64,000 bases of DNA from contig NZ_CP020950.1 in the NCBI RefSeq assembly GCF_000172795.2, forward strand, positions 186,001-250,000. Direction: 5' to 3'. The stretch comes from Rhizobium sp. CIAT894. GTDB lineage: Bacteria > Pseudomonadota > Alphaproteobacteria > Rhizobiales > Rhizobiaceae. This document shows positions 43,454 to 52,702 of the stretch, in pieces. A program made the translations under genes and the position numbers. The stretch's first letter is position 1. Every line of letters starts with the position of its first letter. The notes below the pieces were generated by a model. That model was not told the DNA's origin. It did not search any database and worked only from the letters and a program-made list of their open reading frames with translations.

Positions 43454-43730
43454 TTGGAACCTGCCCCTGCGCTCCAGCGCCGCTATCTGCTGGTCGACGC
43501 GTTTGAGGAGTGGGGCCAGCGGCGCCTTTCCTTTCCCCCTTCCGAAATCGCGCGGCGATTTCCTCGATGATCCGATCGATCTCCTCGTCGGCGATCTCCA
43601 TCTCCGCCAGCCCGGTTCTGGTCGCGGCGCGGGCAAACCGCTCGGCCGATTTAACTATCAACAATCGTTTGCGTTCGCGCAGCTTTTCGATCTGGGCGTC
43701 GAGATCGGAAATCGATGATTTTGTCGCCAT
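43443..43730 (-). CDS. traC: Conjugal transfer protein TraC (rhizobial type)
   Basis: A 95-residue protein with a helical N-terminal half ([20 protein letters not shown]) and basic middle, typical of rhizobial TraC, which helps the relaxase at oriT. It heads the leftward operon; its 5' end is 119 bases from the nic region. Its stop overlaps traD by 11 bases. Confidence 0.85.
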   Translation of the reverse strand: MATKSSISDLDAQIEKLRERKRLLIVKSAERFARAATRTGLAEMEIADEEIDRIIEEIAARFRKGERKGAAGPTPQTRRPADSGAGAQGQVPNDG

Positions 43731-43849
43731 TCCTGGTTCCTTTTCTGCTTTGATGTCGAAGGGGCGATTATACTAACTAGAATAAAACAGTAAAATGCGC
43801 TACCGTGCAACCAGAAAAGCGGCATCGGCCCTTCGGTCCGATCTGTTTG

Positions 43850-43880
43850 AGGGCGCAATATACGTCGCTGTCGCGACGTG
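43850..43880. other. oriT: Origin of transfer (oriT), pTi/RSF1010 type
   Basis: AGGGCGCAATATACGTCGCT matches the nic region of rhizobial and Agrobacterium oriTs, which share the GGGCGCA block with RSF1010. It runs into a hairpin, ACGTCGC (43862-43868) and GCGACGT (43873-43879) around TGTC. It lies between divergent traC and traA, the standard place. The TraA relaxase would nick here and lead one strand into the recipient. Confidence 0.85.
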
Positions 43881-43903
43881 CTTGGGCCAGTCTGGAGACG
43901 CCA

Positions 43904-46900
43904 GTGGCGATCATGTTCGTCAGAGCGCAGGTGATCAGCAGGGGATCGGGACGCAGCATCGTCTCGGCTGCCGCCTATCGCCACCGCGCCCGGATGATGG
44001 ACGAGCAGGCGGGAACGTCGTTCAGCTATCGCGGTGGGGCGGGCGAACTGATGTATGAGGAACTGGCGCTGCCGGATGAGATCCCGGATTGGCTGCGGTC
44101 GGCGATATCAGGTCAGTCCGTCAGCAAGGCCAGCGAAGTGTTTTGGAATGCCGTTGACGCCTTCGAGACGCGGGCAGATGCGCAGCTCGCCCGCGAACTG
44201 ATCATCGCGCTGCCGGAGGAGCTGACGCGGGCCGAGAATATCACGCTGGTGCGCGAATTCGTCCGCGACAATCTCACCTCGAAAGGAATGATCGCCGACT
44301 GGGTCTATCACGACAAGGACGGCAACCCGCACATCCACCTGATGACGACGCTCCGGCCGGCGACGGAGGAGGGGTTCGGGGCAAAGAAGGTTCCAGTGCT
44401 TGGTGAGGGTGGCAAGCCGCTGCGTGTCGTCACGCCGGACCGCCCGAACGGCAAGATCGTCTACAAAGTCTGGGCGGGCGACAAGGAAACGATGAGAGCG
44501 TGGAAGATCGCCTGGGCGGAAACGGCCAACCGGCATCTGGCGCTGGCCGGACATGACATCCGCCTCGACGGTCGCTCCTATGCCGAACAGGGCCTCGACG
44601 GGATCGCGCAAAAACATCTCGGGCCGGAGAAGGCGGCGCTGGCGAGGAAGGGCAGGGAGCTCCACTTCGCGCCGGCCGATCTCGCCCGCCGCCAGGAGAT
44701 GGCCGATCGGCTGCTTTCAGAGCCGGAGCTTTTGCTGAAGCAGCTCGGCAATGAACGCTCTACCTTCGACGAGAGGGATATCGCCAGGGCGCTGCACCGT
44801 TACGTCGACGATCCCACCGATTTTGCCAACATCCGCGCCAGGCTGATGGCGTCGGACCAATTGGTCATACTGAAGCCGCAGGAGATCGAGGCAGAGACAG
44901 GAAAGGTGTCGGAGCCCGCGGTGTTTACGACGCGGGAGATGCTGCGCATCGAATACGACATGGCGCAGTCGGCGCGGGTTTTGTCGGAGCGTCGCGGCTT
45001 CGGTGTTTCCGAGCGGAATGTGACGGTGGCGATCGAACGCGTGGAGAGCGGCGATCCAAAGAATCCGTTTCGGCTCGATGCAGAGCAGGTCGATGCTGTC
45101 CGTCATGTCACCGGTGATGGTGGCATTGCCGCTATTGTAGGCCTTGCCGGCGCCGGCAAATCGACGCTGCTTGCTGCCGCACGTCTTGCCTGGGAGAGCG
45201 AGGGACACCGGGTGATCGGTGCAGCCCTTGCCGGCAAGGCCGCGGAAGGGCTGCAAGACAGTTCCGGCATCAAGTCGCGGACGCTTGCCTCCTGGGAACT
45301 GGCCTGGGGCAATGGGCGCGATACGCTCCATCGCGGTGATGTGCTGGTGATCGACGAGGCCGGCATGGTGGCCTCGCAGCAGATGGCCCGTGTGCTGAAG
45401 ATTGCCGAGGAGGCTGAGGTAAAGGTCGTGCTGGTCGGCGATGCGATGCAGCTGCAGCCGATCCAGGCCGGTGCTGCCTTCCGGGCAATTACCGAACGCA
45501 TCGGCTTTGCAGAGCTTGTCGGCGTGCGCCGCCAGCGTGAGGCCTGGGCACGTAATGCCTCGCGGCTGTTTGCCCGCGGCGAGGTCGAGAAGGGCCTCGA
45601 CGCCTATGCCCGGCATGGCCATCTGGTCGAGGCAGGGTCACGCGAGGAAACGATCGATCGCATCGTCTCCGACTGGGCTGCTGCGCGCAGAGAGGCAATA
45701 GAGCGATCAACGTCTGAGGGCGGGGATGGCCGCCTTCGCGGTGATGAACTGCTGGTGCTCGCCCACACCAACGACGATGTTCGCAAGTTGAACGAGGCGC
45801 TGCGATCGGTGATGACGCAGGAGGGAGCGCTCAGTGAAAGCCGCAGCTTCCGGAGCGAGCGGGGCGTACGGGAATTTGCCGCCGGCGATCGGATCATCTT
45901 CCTGGAGAACGCTCGCTTCCTTGAGCCGCGCGCCAAGCACTCCGGGCCACAGTATGTGAAGAACGGCATGCTCGGCACCGTCGTCTCCACCGGCGACAAG
46001 CGTGGAGATCCGCTGCTTTCGGTTCTGCTCGACAACGGCCGCAAGCTCGTCTTCAGCGAAGACAGCTATCGACATGTCGATCACGGCTATGCCGCAACGA
46101 TCCACAAATCGCAGGGCGCTACCGTCGATCGCACCTTCGTGCTGGCAACCGGGATGATGGACCAGCATCTGACCTATGTGTCGATGACGAGGCATCGCGA
46201 CCGCGTCGATCTTTATGCGGCCAAAGAAGATTTTGCGGCAAAACCTGAATGGGGACGCAAGCCGCGTGTCGATCATGCCACGGGTGTGACCGGCGAGCTT
46301 GTCGAAACCGGCGAAGCCAAATTCCGGCCTGATGACGAGGATGCCGACGACAGCCCTTATGCCGACGTCAGGGCGGACGACGGAACCGTCCATCGGCTTT
46401 GGGGCGTGAGCCTGCCGAAGGCACTCGAGGAGGCCGGCATCCAGGAAGGCGACACCGTGACGCTCAGAAAGGATGGTGTCGAGCGGGTCAAGGTCCAGAT
46501 TGCCGTAGTCGACGAGAAGACAGGTCACAAGCATTACGAGGAGAGGGAGGTCGATCGCAACGTCTGGACGGCCAGCCAGGTCGAGACCGCTAGCGCACGA
46601 CAGGAGCGCATCGAGCGGGAAAGTCATCGGCCGGAACTCTTCAATCCGCTCGTCGAACGCTTGTCGCGCTCCGGTGCCAAGACGACGACGCTCGATTTTG
46701 AGAGCGAGGCCAGTTACCGCGCACACGCTAACGACTTCGCCCGGCGCCGCGGGCTTGATCATCTCTCGCTTGCCGCCGCCGAGATGGAGCAAAGCCTTAC
46801 CCGGCGCTGGGCGTGGATTGCCGCAAAGCGGGAGCAGGTGGAAAAGCTCTGGGAGAGGGCAAGCGTGGCGCTCGGCTTTGCCATCGAGCGGGAACGGCGG

Positions 46901-48580
46901 GTCGCCTACAATGAAGAGCGGAGCCAGACGATGGTCGAAGCGACGTCCAGTGACGCGCGAACTGCATCCCACTCCGTCTCGGGCGCAAGTGCTGCTGAAA
47001 CACGCTATCTGATCCCGCCGGCCACGTCCTTTGTCAGCAGCGTCGAGGAGGATGCGCGGTTGGCGCAGCTTGCGTCGCCGGCCTGGACGGAGCGGGAGGT
47101 GATCCTGCGGCCGCTGCTGCAGAAGATCTACCGGGATCCGGATGCAGCGCTCGTCTCCCTGAATGCACTGGCGTCGGATATCGGGGTCGCACCCCGCAGG
47201 CTCGCCGACGACCTTGCGGCAGCCCCTGGTCGGCTTGGCCGGCTGCGTGGCTCCGAGCTGATCGTCGACGGACGCGCGGCGCGTGAAGAGCGCAATCTCG
47301 CTGTCGCGGCCGTGAAGGAACTGCTTCCGATGGCCCGTGCCCATGCGACCGAGTTCCGCAGGAACGCCGAACGGTTCGAACTGCGCGAGCAGACGCGCCG
47401 CGCGCATATGTCATTGTCGATCCCGGCGCTCTCCGAACGCGCCATGGCACGTCTGATGGAAATCGAGGCGGTGCGCAGCCAGGGCGGGGACGATGCTTAT
47501 AAGACGGCCTTTGCGCTCGCCGCCAAAGATCGATCGGTGGTGCGGGAGATCAAGGCGGTGAGCGAAGCTTTGACGGCCCGCTTTGGCTGGAGCGCATTTA
47601 GCGCGAAGGCGGATGCGATCGCTGAACGCAACATTGTCGAGCGCATGCCGGAGGACCTGACGGATGAATGGCGCGGAAAGCTGACCCGCTTGTTCGACGC
47701 CGTGCGACGCTTTGCCGACGAGCAGCACCTCGCCGAACGTCGGGATCGTTCGAAGGTCGTCGCCGGCGCGAGTGCCGATTTGAGCAAAGAGCCAGGGACG
47801 GAGAAAATCATCATGCCGCCCATGTTTGCCGCCGTCACCGAGTTCAAGGTTCCGATCGACGACGAGGCGCGATCTCGGGCTCTTGCTTCGCCTGTCTATC
47901 GCCAGCAGCGTGCGGCACTGGCGAACGCGGCAACGACAATCTGGCGCGATCCGGCTGAAGTCGTCGGCAAGATCGAGGAACTTCTCCAGAAAGGTTTTGC
48001 CGCCGAGCGCATTGGAGCCGCGGTGACCAACAATCCTGCCGCCTATGGTGCCTTGCGTGGTTCGGATCGCCTGATGGACCGGATGCTGACCTCTGGCCGA
48101 GAGCGGAAAGAGGCTGTGGCGGCCGTGCCGGAAGCTGCAGCGCGCCTGCGCGCGCTCGGTGCGGCCCACCTCAATGCCCTCGATGCACAACGCCAGGCTA
48201 TCACGGACGAACGGCGGCGCATGGCGGTTGCCATTCCAGCTCTTTCGAAAGCTGCGGAAGAGGCGTTGGCGCACCTGACGGTCGAGGTGAGCAAGGACAG
48301 CAGGAAGCTGAGTGTTTCCGCCGCTTCCCTCGATCCGGGCATTGGCCGGGAGTTTGCCGCTGTCAGCCGAGCGCTCGACGAGCGCTTTGGTCGCAATGCC
48401 CTCGTCCGAGGCGATAAGGATATCGCCAACGTAGTGCCACCGGCGCAGCGCGGAGCTTTCGCGGCGATGCAGGAGCGGCTGAAGGTCCTGCAGCAGACTG
48501 TCCGCCTGCAGAGCAGCGAGCAGATCATAGTGGAGCGGCGCCAACAGACCGCCAACCGCAGTCGCGGCATCAACCTCTGA
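43904..48580 (+). CDS. traA: TraA relaxase-helicase with C-terminal repeat domains
   Basis: A 1558-residue conjugative relaxase (MOBQ type). Residues 1-250 form the nicking domain, with a candidate catalytic tyrosine in AAAYRHRARMMDEQ and the metal-binding histidines in HDKDGNPHIHLMTTL. A RecD-like helicase follows: Walker A GLAGAGKSTL near 415, VIDEAGM near 485, and GYAATIHKSQGATVDR near 728. The last 500 residues hold two related blocks (about 1050-1250 and 1315-1520), each starting ALASP or QLASP, with a Y-R/IYRDP or IWRDP helix and ending in IKAVSEALTARFG or FAAVSRALDERFG. They resemble BID domains, known secretion signals of alphaproteobacterial relaxases. GTG 43904 has GGAG upstream and begins the family sequence; a longer frame crosses oriT. 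Confidence 0.93.
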   Translation: MAIMFVRAQVISRGSGRSIVSAAAYRHRARMMDEQAGTSFSYRGGAGELMYEELALPDEIPDWLRSAISGQSVSKASEVFWNAVDAFETRADAQLARELIIALPEELTRAENITLVREFVRDNLTSKGMIADWVYHDKDGNPHIHLMTTLRPATEEGFGAKKVPVLGEGGKPLRVVTPDRPNGKIVYKVWAGDKETMRAWKIAWAETANRHLALAGHDIRLDGRSYAEQGLDGIAQKHLGPEKAALARKGRELHFAPADLARRQEMADRLLSEPELLLKQLGNERSTFDERDIARALHRYVDDPTDFANIRARLMASDQLVILKPQEIEAETGKVSEPAVFTTREMLRIEYDMAQSARVLSERRGFGVSERNVTVAIERVESGDPKNPFRLDAEQVDAVRHVTGDGGIAAIVGLAGAGKSTLLAAARLAWESEGHRVIGAALAGKAAEGLQDSSGIKSRTLASWELAWGNGRDTLHRGDVLVIDEAGMVASQQMARVLKIAEEAEVKVVLVGDAMQLQPIQAGAAFRAITERIGFAELVGVRRQREAWARNASRLFARGEVEKGLDAYARHGHLVEAGSREETIDRIVSDWAAARREAIERSTSEGGDGRLRGDELLVLAHTNDDVRKLNEALRSVMTQEGALSESRSFRSERGVREFAAGDRIIFLENARFLEPRAKHSGPQYVKNGMLGTVVSTGDKRGDPLLSVLLDNGRKLVFSEDSYRHVDHGYAATIHKSQGATVDRTFVLATGMMDQHLTYVSMTRHRDRVDLYAAKEDFAAKPEWGRKPRVDHATGVTGELVETGEAKFRPDDEDADDSPYADVRADDGTVHRLWGVSLPKALEEAGIQEGDTVTLRKDGVERVKVQIAVVDEKTGHKHYEEREVDRNVWTASQVETASARQERIERESHRPELFNPLVERLSRSGAKTTTLDFESEASYRAHANDFARRRGLDHLSLAAAEMEQSLTRRWAWIAAKREQVEKLWERASVALGFAIERERRVAYNEERSQTMVEATSSDARTASHSVSGASAAETRYLIPPATSFVSSVEEDARLAQLASPAWTEREVILRPLLQKIYRDPDAALVSLNALASDIGVAPRRLADDLAAAPGRLGRLRGSELIVDGRAAREERNLAVAAVKELLPMARAHATEFRRNAERFELREQTRRAHMSLSIPALSERAMARLMEIEAVRSQGGDDAYKTAFALAAKDRSVVREIKAVSEALTARFGWSAFSAKADAIAERNIVERMPEDLTDEWRGKLTRLFDAVRRFADEQHLAERRDRSKVVAGASADLSKEPGTEKIIMPPMFAAVTEFKVPIDDEARSRALASPVYRQQRAALANAATTIWRDPAEVVGKIEELLQKGFAAERIGAAVTNNPAAYGALRGSDRLMDRMLTSGRERKEAVAAVPEAAARLRALGAAHLNALDAQRQAITDERRRMAVAIPALSKAAEEALAHLTVEVSKDSRKLSVSAASLDPGIGREFAAVSRALDERFGRNALVRGDKDIANVVPPAQRGAFAAMQERLKVLQQTVRLQSSEQIIVERRQQTANRSRGINL

Positions 48581-48683
48581 GGGTCGGGAAAAAGAGAGCG
48601 GACAAATGTATGGTTGATTGAAAAAGCACTATCACCCGATTGTCCGAAGATCGATCTTTCTTTGGGTGGCGAAGCGGACGAAA

Positions 48684-49154
48684 TTATTGTGCATCCGTTC
48701 CGCAACGGTCGTTGTAGAGGCGATTGCAGGTTTCACCAGATCGCGTGCTGTCTGCGTGAAGCCACTCTATAGCCCCCTCGGACACGGACGTGGCCAGAAA
48801 CAAGCCTGCTTCCAGCAGCGCGCGGATGCCACAGAAAGTGACGAGGTCTCGCGCTGAAACTGTGAAGAACAGGCTTTCACTGGTCGGCCTTATGATCGCG
48901 CCTCCACCTTCGAAAGCTAGAAGTCTGTCAGGTCCCACGGAGACGAGGGATTGGTAGAAGTCCTCGATTTGCGTGCAGATCTTGTCGGCAACGTGCTGCG
49001 TGCGCGAGATTGCGACACACGCCTCGGCGACGTGCACGCACTTTGGAACATCTTCCTCACCCGCGAATGATGGCGCTCGTGGCAGGACCAGATGCGCGTT
49101 GCACGGCGGGCTCAGCTCAACGAAGTGACGGACTTCGCCAATTGATTTCTTCAT
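48684..49154 (-). CDS. DUF2218-like protein
   Basis: A 156-residue protein whose C-terminal 95 residues (ISRTQHVADKICTQIEDFYQ through LLAFEGGGAIIRPTSESLFF to SEGAIEWL) follow the outline of the small DUF2218 domain, including the closing IxW segment. The N-terminal 50 residues are extra. DUF2218 proteins are often found beside siderophore or iron-uptake genes, but have no proven reaction. AGGAAC precedes ATG 49154. It follows the methyltransferase gene in the same direction, 67 bases apart. The family match is my pattern reading and is tentative. Confidence 0.5.
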   Translation of the reverse strand: MKKSIGEVRHFVELSPPCNAHLVLPRAPSFAGEEDVPKCVHVAEACVAISRTQHVADKICTQIEDFYQSLVSVGPDRLLAFEGGGAIIRPTSESLFFTVSARDLVTFCGIRALLEAGLFLATSVSEGAIEWLHADSTRSGETCNRLYNDRCGTDAQ

Positions 49155-49221
49155 GCTGTTCCTGCCTGTTCGTGAAGACGTGACGCAGTTGCGCTCACGC
49201 GACGGTGAAGATGAGGAATCG

Positions 49222-50235
49222 CTAAAGGGTCCAGGATCGCCCCGATAGCCGCCTTGCCTCGGATTCCGGATAAAGGCGGTAGGGAAGGTCCGCATAGACA
49301 TATTCTGCCGGAATCGCGGGTGGGGACAGCTTCGATAGGAATAGGTCGAGATTCTGCTGACTGTTGCTGGAGACAAGCGTGTAGAAATTGCCGCTGTTCC
49401 AGGTGACGAATGAGTGTCCAAAGAACCGGCGTAGTGTTTCGCTCATCTCCGAAAGGGTGACTTCGTTTCGATCCATTCGCGTCAGCACCGTCTCTTCCTT
49501 CGCGCGAATATCTGACGCGCTGAAGAAGCGAGCTTTGAAGCTATGGTCCTTCTGGCGTTCCCGCCGCCGATATTCCTCGTCGTCTTCATGCCTGAACTTC
49601 TCGACGAACATGAAGAGCCCGTTGGTCTTGAGATGCTGCGAGACGAAACGGATCTGATCGAAGCGATTTGGCGAATACATCTGGAAAGTCGTGTCCTCGA
49701 GGATGATATCGAAACCGCTGCCAAACTTTCGGAGCTTCACGTCTTCTTGGACCCTTTGCGATGTCAAATGATGAAATGGTCCGTGAAAAAACATGGCATG
49801 AGGAGGAACGCCATAGGCATAGAAGCTTCTAAGGTTTTCGACGTTGGGACTGCATGACAGCGTTTCTATCCTGCCCTTGCCAAGTTCGCCGATCACACGA
49901 GCCATCGTCCCCTCGGCTGTACCTAGCGTGTAGAGTTGCAGTTGACCCTTTCTGGCCCGCGCGTATTTGAGGATCGTGCCGCCTATGCGGCACTCCTCTT
50001 CGAGGCGGTAGGGTATGCTGCTCAAGTAGTGCTTATCGAATGGACCTCGGCGCAGCGGATGAAGGGCTGAAAAGCGCCTGAACGTCATGTCCACTGGAAA
50101 CAAGCGGCGATCGAGCTCGGGCGGACGGATAGGCATTCCGGCCTCACCGGATGCGGTGGTCGAAAAAAACTCAGAAAGCTCGTTAAGGCGAGGGGCGCGG
50201 TCGCACTCCTCAATGAAGTCGGCAAATTCACGCAT
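49222..50235 (-). CDS. Class I SAM-dependent methyltransferase-like protein
   Basis: A 337-residue protein. The central region LQLYTLGTAEGTMARVIGEL is a variant SAM-binding loop, followed by the acidic strand of IETLSCSPNVENL, FDIILEDTTFQMY (motif IV position), and LKTNGLFMFVEKFR, which resembles the strand-beta5 region of class I methyltransferases. The N-terminal 100 residues are specific to this protein. A substrate cannot be inferred. It heads a leftward pair with the DUF2218-like gene and diverges from the AraC gene, from which it is separated by 256 bases. Confidence 0.7.
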   Translation of the reverse strand: MREFADFIEECDRAPRLNELSEFFSTTASGEAGMPIRPPELDRRLFPVDMTFRRFSALHPLRRGPFDKHYLSSIPYRLEEECRIGGTILKYARARKGQLQLYTLGTAEGTMARVIGELGKGRIETLSCSPNVENLRSFYAYGVPPHAMFFHGPFHHLTSQRVQEDVKLRKFGSGFDIILEDTTFQMYSPNRFDQIRFVSQHLKTNGLFMFVEKFRHEDDEEYRRRERQKDHSFKARFFSASDIRAKEETVLTRMDRNEVTLSEMSETLRRFFGHSFVTWNSGNFYTLVSSNSQQNLDLFLSKLSPPAIPAEYVYADLPYRLYPESEARRLSGRSWTL

Positions 50236-50491
50236 GCGAAAGCCTGCCTTTCTCTCGCACCATCGCGTTTTTGGGATTCAGGAGGGAAATCGCGCATCCC
50301 GAAAAGATTGTGCCGTCAGCGATGATGTCGGCAGAAGATGATCGCGAACGTCATGTTTTCGCATCCACGATTTTGATTGGTTTTCATGAAATTGACATGA
50401 AATTCGACCTGAGGTTAAAGCCTGGCTTGTTGACAACTTGGGGTGAGGTAGGGTCGCTACCACACCGGTTTTTCAGGGGAGCAGCTTTCGA

Positions 50492-51376
50492 GTGGGGATC
50501 ATTCCATCAATTCACCCCGAGAGGATGAAAAAGTCACAAGGGGAGATCATTCTTCACCAGCAAGGCCTTTGGAGCCATGCCCGCGCAGATGTCGTTCGCC
50601 GGCGCAGTCTCGGGCGACAGGTTATCGACGTTGTCGCGGATGACCACCTGATCTTCCTCAACATAAGGGGTACGGCGGCATCCGGCGAAAATTTTGTGGA
50701 CGGACGAAGAGTCGAGTTCAGTCCGCGTCCAGACGGCTCGCTTGTTTACATTCCGCCCGGTTGCCATTGGAGCGGTTGGGATGAAGGCGATGCTGAGGGT
50801 TGTTATCTTATGATAACCGTGACGCAGGATTTTTTTTCCAACCTCACGACCAAGCTCCCGCGCGTAGGCACCTTACGTCCGGAGCTTGGATTTAGAGATC
50901 TGCCAATCCAATGCTTGGCGCGGCAGATTGCCGGAGAACTTTCACACGACGATTCCGTAGGGAGTCTGATCGTTGAAGGGCACCTAGCGGCTATCTTCGG
51001 ACTTCTGCAGCGCCGCTCCGGCACATCTGGCAGATTGTCTCGAGGAGGATTGTCTCCTACGGTTCTCAAGCGGGTGATAGGGCGAATTGAAGCTCACATC
51101 GATCGACCTCCGAGCGTGCGCGCTCTGGCTGAAGAGGCGGGATTGACCTACGAGCATTTTTCCCGCGCTTTCAAGCAGTCGCAAGGCTCGACGCCCTATG
51201 GCTTCTATAACCAGCGCCGGCTTGAACGCGTGACCGACCTTCTCCGCACAACTGCGATCAGCGTGACCGAGATCGCAATCGCCTGTGGCTACTCCAGCGG
51301 GAGCCACCTCTCGACCAGATTTCGCCGAGAGACGGGATTTTCCCCTGCCGAGTACCGGGCGCTCTGGAAAGAATAG
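50492..51376 (+). CDS. AraC-family transcription regulator
   Basis: A 294-residue regulator. The N-terminal cupin-like half has GSLVYIPPGCHWSGWDEG; the C-terminal double HTH is RPPSVRALAEEAGLTYEHFSRAFK and SVTEIAIACGYSSGSHLSTRFRRETGFSPAEYRAL. The start may be GTG 50492, with AGGGGAG upstream, or ATG 50525. It stands at the centre of the cassette, divergent from the methyltransferase gene and ahead of the MFS gene by 70 bases, so it probably controls both arms. Many AraC regulators of siderophore loci bind the product as coactivator; that is only an analogy here. Confidence 0.85.
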   Translation: MGIIPSIHPERMKKSQGEIILHQQGLWSHARADVVRRRSLGRQVIDVVADDHLIFLNIRGTAASGENFVDGRRVEFSPRPDGSLVYIPPGCHWSGWDEGDAEGCYLMITVTQDFFSNLTTKLPRVGTLRPELGFRDLPIQCLARQIAGELSHDDSVGSLIVEGHLAAIFGLLQRRSGTSGRLSRGGLSPTVLKRVIGRIEAHIDRPPSVRALAEEAGLTYEHFSRAFKQSQGSTPYGFYNQRRLERVTDLLRTTAISVTEIAIACGYSSGSHLSTRFRRETGFSPAEYRALWKE

Positions 51377-51446
51377 CTGGTTCTGGACGAGAGATAATAT
51401 CAAATTCATGAAAGCCGCCAGCTATTCAGAAGAATAGCATGTCCCC

Positions 51447-52700
51447 ATGAACCTGCCAGTAGGGAGTGTGGATGAAGTGGGCGCGACAGAAAGCAGCGGC
51501 ATGGGGTATTATGCCTCTCGCGGCATCTATCTCTTCTGTGTTCTGGCGTCGGCCACCGGCCGCAATGTCTACTTCGTGCTGGCGGCATGGGTTGCGACAG
51601 ATGTCAGCAAGAGCACGAGCGCTCTCGCCATCCTTTTGGCGCTCGGCAGTGCCGCCGAGTTGCTCACCAGCAATGTTGGTGGGGTTCTAGTTGATCGATT
51701 TGATCGTCGCTTCGTCTGTATCGCTTGCGATTTATCCAGGTTGATCCTCATATTTTCAACGGGCATTGGTCTCTCGTTCGGTCACCCACTTGATGTTCTT
51801 TGCCTATCGTGGACCATCTTCGCGTTCCTCGACAGAACCTATTCGACTGCGCTGCAGGCCATCATTCCAGACATCGTTCGTCCTAAAAACCTCACTTCAT
51901 TCAATTCGGCGTCTTATATTGCGATGCAGGCGGGCAATCTCATCGCCGCCATCGTCACCGGGTACAGCTTAACCGCCATCGGGATGAATCTGACGTCGAT
52001 CCTCCCTGGCGCCTTTTTCGGCCTATCACTGTTGGGGCTGCTGGCACTCGGCCGACTGCCGCTTTCTCGTTCTCGATCGGATTTGCAGGCAAAGAGCATT
52101 CGTCGGATGGATCTGTTGCCGATGACCTTCGTCGTTCACTCACTGAAGACCACCGCCGTCATGTATGCGTTGACCTATGCGATGGGCATGCTTGTGAGTG
52201 TATTGGGCGCCGCATATGTCACCCGTGAACTCATGGGGTCGGCGCTAGAGTTCGGTTATCTCGAGGCAGGTTGGGCCCTCGGTTCGATTGCGGGCTGTTC
52301 AACCCTTCTTCTCAGAAGGGCGCGTTCGCGACGACAAAGCATCCTCTTCCAGTCGGCGCTCGCTGGCATTGTTCTGTTGGGCTTTCCTGTTTTCCAGAGC
52401 TTTTTGTCCGCGCTCGTTCAACTGGTGTTGCTTGGCTTCTGCTACAATGTCACGCGAATCCTGATCGATGTACGGGTTCAATCGACTGTTTCGATTGACA
52501 TGTTGGGGCGGGCGCGAAGCCAGATCCACACGATCTGTGTTTCGATAGGGCTTCTTGCGTATGGCATCATCGGGACGATCGGAGACGCAATTCCACCTTC
52601 GGGGATTTTCGGCCTCTTCGGGGCGCTGATGGTGACCGTCGCGCTCTTCTTTCACTTTAACATGGATCGGGGAGCGCCGGTGGAAAGGCGGTTCGTCTGA
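51447..52700 (+). CDS. MFS exporter (EntS-like, MFS_3 type)
   Basis: A 417-residue transporter with about 12 hydrophobic segments. LTSNVGGVLVDRFDRRFVCIACDLSR near residue 70-95 is the MFS motif A loop in the form typical of the EntS/transmembrane-secretion-effector branch, which exports enterobactin and other small molecules. The second half has the matching loop around GRARSQIHTIC. It is followed two bases later by the gene for the 468-residue protein, so the two are cotranscribed. The likely role is export of the product of this cassette. Confidence 0.82.
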   Translation: MNLPVGSVDEVGATESSGMGYYASRGIYLFCVLASATGRNVYFVLAAWVATDVSKSTSALAILLALGSAAELLTSNVGGVLVDRFDRRFVCIACDLSRLILIFSTGIGLSFGHPLDVLCLSWTIFAFLDRTYSTALQAIIPDIVRPKNLTSFNSASYIAMQAGNLIAAIVTGYSLTAIGMNLTSILPGAFFGLSLLGLLALGRLPLSRSRSDLQAKSIRRMDLLPMTFVVHSLKTTAVMYALTYAMGMLVSVLGAAYVTRELMGSALEFGYLEAGWALGSIAGCSTLLLRRARSRRQSILFQSALAGIVLLGFPVFQSFLSALVQLVLLGFCYNVTRILIDVRVQSTVSIDMLGRARSQIHTICVSIGLLAYGIIGTIGDAIPPSGIFGLFGALMVTVALFFHFNMDRGAPVERRFV

Positions 52701-52702
52701 GG

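Noticed and set aside
43805..43903. Longer N-terminus for TraA
   Set aside because: The extension runs through the oriT nic region and adds sequence unlike the family; GTG 43904 with GGAG fits the known TraA start.
45707..48544. Two long minus-strand frames (566 and 377 codons) inside traA
   Set aside because: They mirror the relaxase coding strand and show no domain of their own.
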